From: Lysobacter solisilvae | GTDB lineage: Bacteria; Pseudomonadota; Gammaproteobacteria; Xanthomonadales; Xanthomonadaceae | Direction: 5' to 3' | Length of the DNA stretch: 64,000 bases | Assembly: GCF_016613535.2 (NCBI RefSeq) | Contig: NZ_CP071518.1 | Location: 3,038,001 to 3,102,000 of the forward strand | Part shown: positions 61,821-64,000 of the stretch, one piece after another | Numbering within the stretch: the stretch's first letter is position 1 | Layout: every line of letters begins with the position of its first letter | Program-made: the position numbers and the translations under genes | Notes under the pieces: generated by a model | Seen by the model: the letters and a program-made list of their open reading frames with translations, nothing else | Databases searched by the model: none | What the model was told of the DNA's origin: nothing

Positions 61821-62288
61821 ATGACGAAGAACCTCCTCGCCATCGCGCTCCTTTCGGCCGCATCGCTGGCCCTGACCGCCTGCGGCGGCGGCGAACCGAC
61901 CGCTCCTGCCGAGCACGAAGCTGCCGCGGAACACGAAGCCGCCGCCGAACACGAAGCCAAGTCCTCGTCCGCCGGCCTGCCCGGTGGCCACGCCGAAGCC
62001 GGCGAGCAGCTGGCCTCGACCAAGAACGCCAAGACCGGCCAGTCCTGCGTGGATTGCCACGGCGCCGAAGGCAACGCGCCGATCGACGCCAGCTATCCGA
62101 AGCTGGGTGGGCAGTACGCCGATTACCTGGCGCAGGCCCTGCAGGGCTATCGCGGTGGCAAGCGCGAACATGCGCTGATGTCCAGCCAGGCGGCCGAGCT
62201 GACCGACCAGCAGATCGCCGACCTCGCCGCGTATTTCGGCTCGCGCACCACGCAGCTGCGCGACCTGGAAGGCACGACCGAAGAGTAA
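61821..62288 (+). CDS. Lipoprotein cytochrome c
   Basis: 155 residues. The lipobox is LALTAC (C21). An acidic linker follows with three copies of AEHEAA-type repeats (30-46), then a class I cytochrome c domain with C76-VD-C79-H80 and M120. It has the same fold as the preceding gene, 11 nt away, so the two may form a c4-like split electron pathway, one soluble and one membrane-anchored. ATG 61821 is the start; an in-frame GTG at 61806 overlaps the previous stop. Confidence 0.9.
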   Translation: MTKNLLAIALLSAASLALTACGGGEPTAPAEHEAAAEHEAAAEHEAKSSSAGLPGGHAEAGEQLASTKNAKTGQSCVDCHGAEGNAPIDASYPKLGGQYADYLAQALQGYRGGKREHALMSSQAAELTDQQIADLAAYFGSRTTQLRDLEGTTEE

Positions 62289-62314
62289 GCGCCCGGCGCT
62301 TGCTGGTATCACGG

Positions 62315-62345
62315 ACGGCCCGCGCATGCGGGCCGTTTCTGTTTT
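62315..62345 (+). terminator. Rho-independent terminator after the cytochrome genes
   Basis: ACGGCCCGC (62315-62323), GCAT loop, GCGGGCCGT (62328-62336), then TTTCTGTTTT. Confidence 0.85.
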
Positions 62346-62493
62346 GGACGAAGCAATCAGCCCCTTCCCCCGTTGACCAGCCTTCGGCTGTTGAAAGCAA
62401 GGGGACGATTGGGATGGGGGCGACGATCGCCGCTCACCCAACGAAAGTGACGGACCCTTCTTCTGGTGCCTCGCGACCGGCCGCCCACTTCAA

Positions 62494-62517
62494 CCCTCCC
62501 CCGCAGGCGGAGGAGGG
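62494..62517. repeat. Small palindrome in the cytochrome-repetitive protein gap
   Basis: CCCTCC-C-CCGC, AG loop, GCGG-A-GGAGGG. It is a 10-bp hairpin with one mismatch, of the short extragenic type common in this family of bacteria. It has no T tract, so it is not a terminator. Confidence 0.45.
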
Positions 62518-62560
62518 AGCAAGGCGCTGCGGATCCGCTGAACCATCTATCCCGCTTGCG

Positions 62561-64000
62561 TCACCCGCCCGGTGGCGGCTTGACGCTTCCGTTGTCTTCC
62601 TGCAGGTGCGGCTTGAACGGAATGTCCGGCGGCGGTCGCGCGCGCGCGGGCTGGTCGTTGACGTTCGGGTCGCTGATGCCGCAGCCGCCGCCCAGCTGCA
62701 GGATCGAGACGATGCACTCGATCTTCTTGGTGGTGCCCGGAATCGGGATGGCCATCCGCTTGATGCCCTTCCGCACCCATTCCTGCAGCAGCGTTTCGTG
62801 CGGATGCCAGTATTTGTCCAGCGTCGTGGGCTCATAACCCACGGGCTTGCGCTTGAGCCACGTGCCGGAGCGGTCGAGGTCGACGATGCGATCGTCGATG
62901 GTGCCGGGTGGCTGGCCGGTGTTGATGGGGCTTTCGCCCAGGCGCGGGCCGCCTTCGGCGTTGTACAGGCCCTTGGGTTCGCCGCGCTGTCCACCGGGCG
63001 TGTTGCGCGTGGACGCGCCCCAGTCGTCCGATCGCGAGGGCGTGGGGAACGCGCCAGGCGCGGACACGGGCTTGGGGCCCTGCCCTGCACTGGCCGCCGC
63101 CGGTTGCGATCCCGATCGTGCTGCCGCGGGTGCAGCCGCGGCCCCCGATGGCGCAGTACTTGAAGGTGCAGTGGATGGCGTGGCGTTGGCCGGTGACGCC
63201 GACGGGCTTGCCGCCGTCGACGCCTGCGACGCCGCCGGCCCGGGCCGGGTCGGCGTCGGCGAGGTGGCCTGCGACGTGCCGCTGGCAGGCACGGCGGACC
63301 GCGCGGCCGAAGGCGTTGGGATATCGCGCGTGCGGACCGTCGCCTCGGGACCGGCGATCGTGGGCTGGGGCGCGGAAGGCGCGGCGATTTCCACCGGCCG
63401 CACCTGACGCACGGGCGCAGCCACTTCGCGCACGGCGACGTCGGGGACCCGCGCCTGCACCGGACGCGCGGCGATCTCGCGCGGCGTCAGCTCGGGCATC
63501 GTGATCCGCGCCGGCGCCGGTATGTCCGCCTGTTCCACCGTGGCTTCGCGCGCCTGCACGTCGCGTGCGACGACCTCGCGCGGCGCGACCTGCGCCGTCG
63601 GCGCCGGCAGCACGAAATCGCTGGGTTCCGGCGTGGGCGCGCTGACTTCCACGCGCTGTTCGACCGGGGGTACCGGCGCGGGAGCCGGTTCGGGCACTTC
63701 CTGCGGCTGCACCTGTGCCACCGGTGCCTCCAGCGTGGGCTCGACCGGCGCGGGCTCGCTGACCGATGCCGCCGGCAGTGCGGGTGCGGCCTCGTCCGCC
63801 TGCGCAGCCTGCGCCGCGGCCGCCGCCGGCGTCTCCTGCACCTAGGGCACGGGCTGGCCGCCGCCGACGTCCTCCGGCGTGCCGGTGCCGACGAATTCGA
63901 CCTGCACCACGTCCTCGCCGCGACGCTTGGTCGCTTCCAGTTCGACGGCGAGCAGGTAGACGAACATGAACCAGATCAGCAGCGCGACGAAGACCAGGTG
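62561..64000 (-). pseudogene. Proline/alanine-rich transmembrane repetitive protein, interrupted by in-frame TAG
   Basis: The gene enters from beyond 64000. The first 51 visible codons encode a transmembrane helix (LVFVALLIWFMFVYLLAV) and VQVEFVGTGTPEDV. Codon TAG (63844-63842) follows PVP, and the frame continues at once (QETPAAAAAQ...) for 426 more codons. The later part is Pro/Ala/Val repeats (AREVVARDVQARE-like units), then a C-terminal conserved domain (DRIVDLDRSGTWLKRKPVGY, IECIVSILQLGGGCGISDPN). Similar long proteins occur in Xanthomonadaceae without known function. CAG is the expected codon, one base away. Confidence 0.8.

Overview
The window is GC-rich, densely coded gammaproteobacterial chromosome. 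Gene content and order fit the Xanthomonadaceae/Lysobacteraceae (Lysobacter, Luteimonas or Thermomonas-like). Supporting clues are the cmk-rpsA-ihfB-lapA-lapB-glycan-galU block, the ndk-rlmN-pilW-rodZ-yfgM-bamB-der block, a FadN-type beta-oxidation operon behind a PsrA-like regulator, and small GC-rich palindromic repeats between genes. The assignment rests on recognition, not a database search. No phage, insertion sequence, CRISPR array or plasmid function was seen.

Layout. 0-3 kb: end of a TPR-like gene, a HupE/UreJ-type membrane protein, and a duplicated tRNA-Ala(GGC)/tRNA-Glu(TTC) pair flanking a small molybdopterin-domain protein. 3-9 kb: ppsR and ppsA (divergent), a MscS channel, orn and a DUF2721 protein. 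9-14.4 kb: guaB-guaA-tadA and folD, with three kinds of repeat between them. 14.5-16.5 kb: small conserved proteins, a hydrolase, and a zinc-ribbon gene whose 3' end is duplicated together with REP-like palindromes. 16.5-20.7 kb: mobA-moeA-moeB(rhodanese)-DUF2272, molybdenum cofactor synthesis. 20.7-27.5 kb: translation and envelope assembly genes from ndk to der. 27.7-32.1 kb: psrA-fadN-fadA, fatty acid oxidation, with a clear PsrA-type operator. 32-37.5 kb: a very large M48 metalloprotease and a PuuB-like oxidase. 38-46.5 kb: galU, a CapD/WbpM-type sugar dehydratase, a WecA-type transferase, lapB, lapA, ihfB, rpsA and cmk. 46.7-53 kb: rpmJ (zinc-independent type), a BamE-like protein, aguA-aguB (agmatine to putrescine), an acetyltransferase, a TetR/hydrolase pair and a TraB-family protein. 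53.3-61 kb: an RND efflux operon with one adaptor and two permeases. 61.4-64 kb: two c-type cytochromes and a proline/alanine-rich transmembrane protein running off the end.

Three genes look broken. aguA has an in-frame TAG before its catalytic cysteine, the repetitive protein has an in-frame TAG, and the TetR gene has a one-base insertion in a C run. Both TAG codons lie in CCTAGG, the sequence that a C-to-T change at a CCWGG (Dcm-type) site would leave. Sequencing error at methylated sites, real decay or suppression are all possible.

I did not find a clearly new defence or mobile system. The most unusual items are the repeat blocks around guaB/folD and at 16 kb, the multidomain M48 protease, the paired TetR operator words and the shared context of the premature stops.
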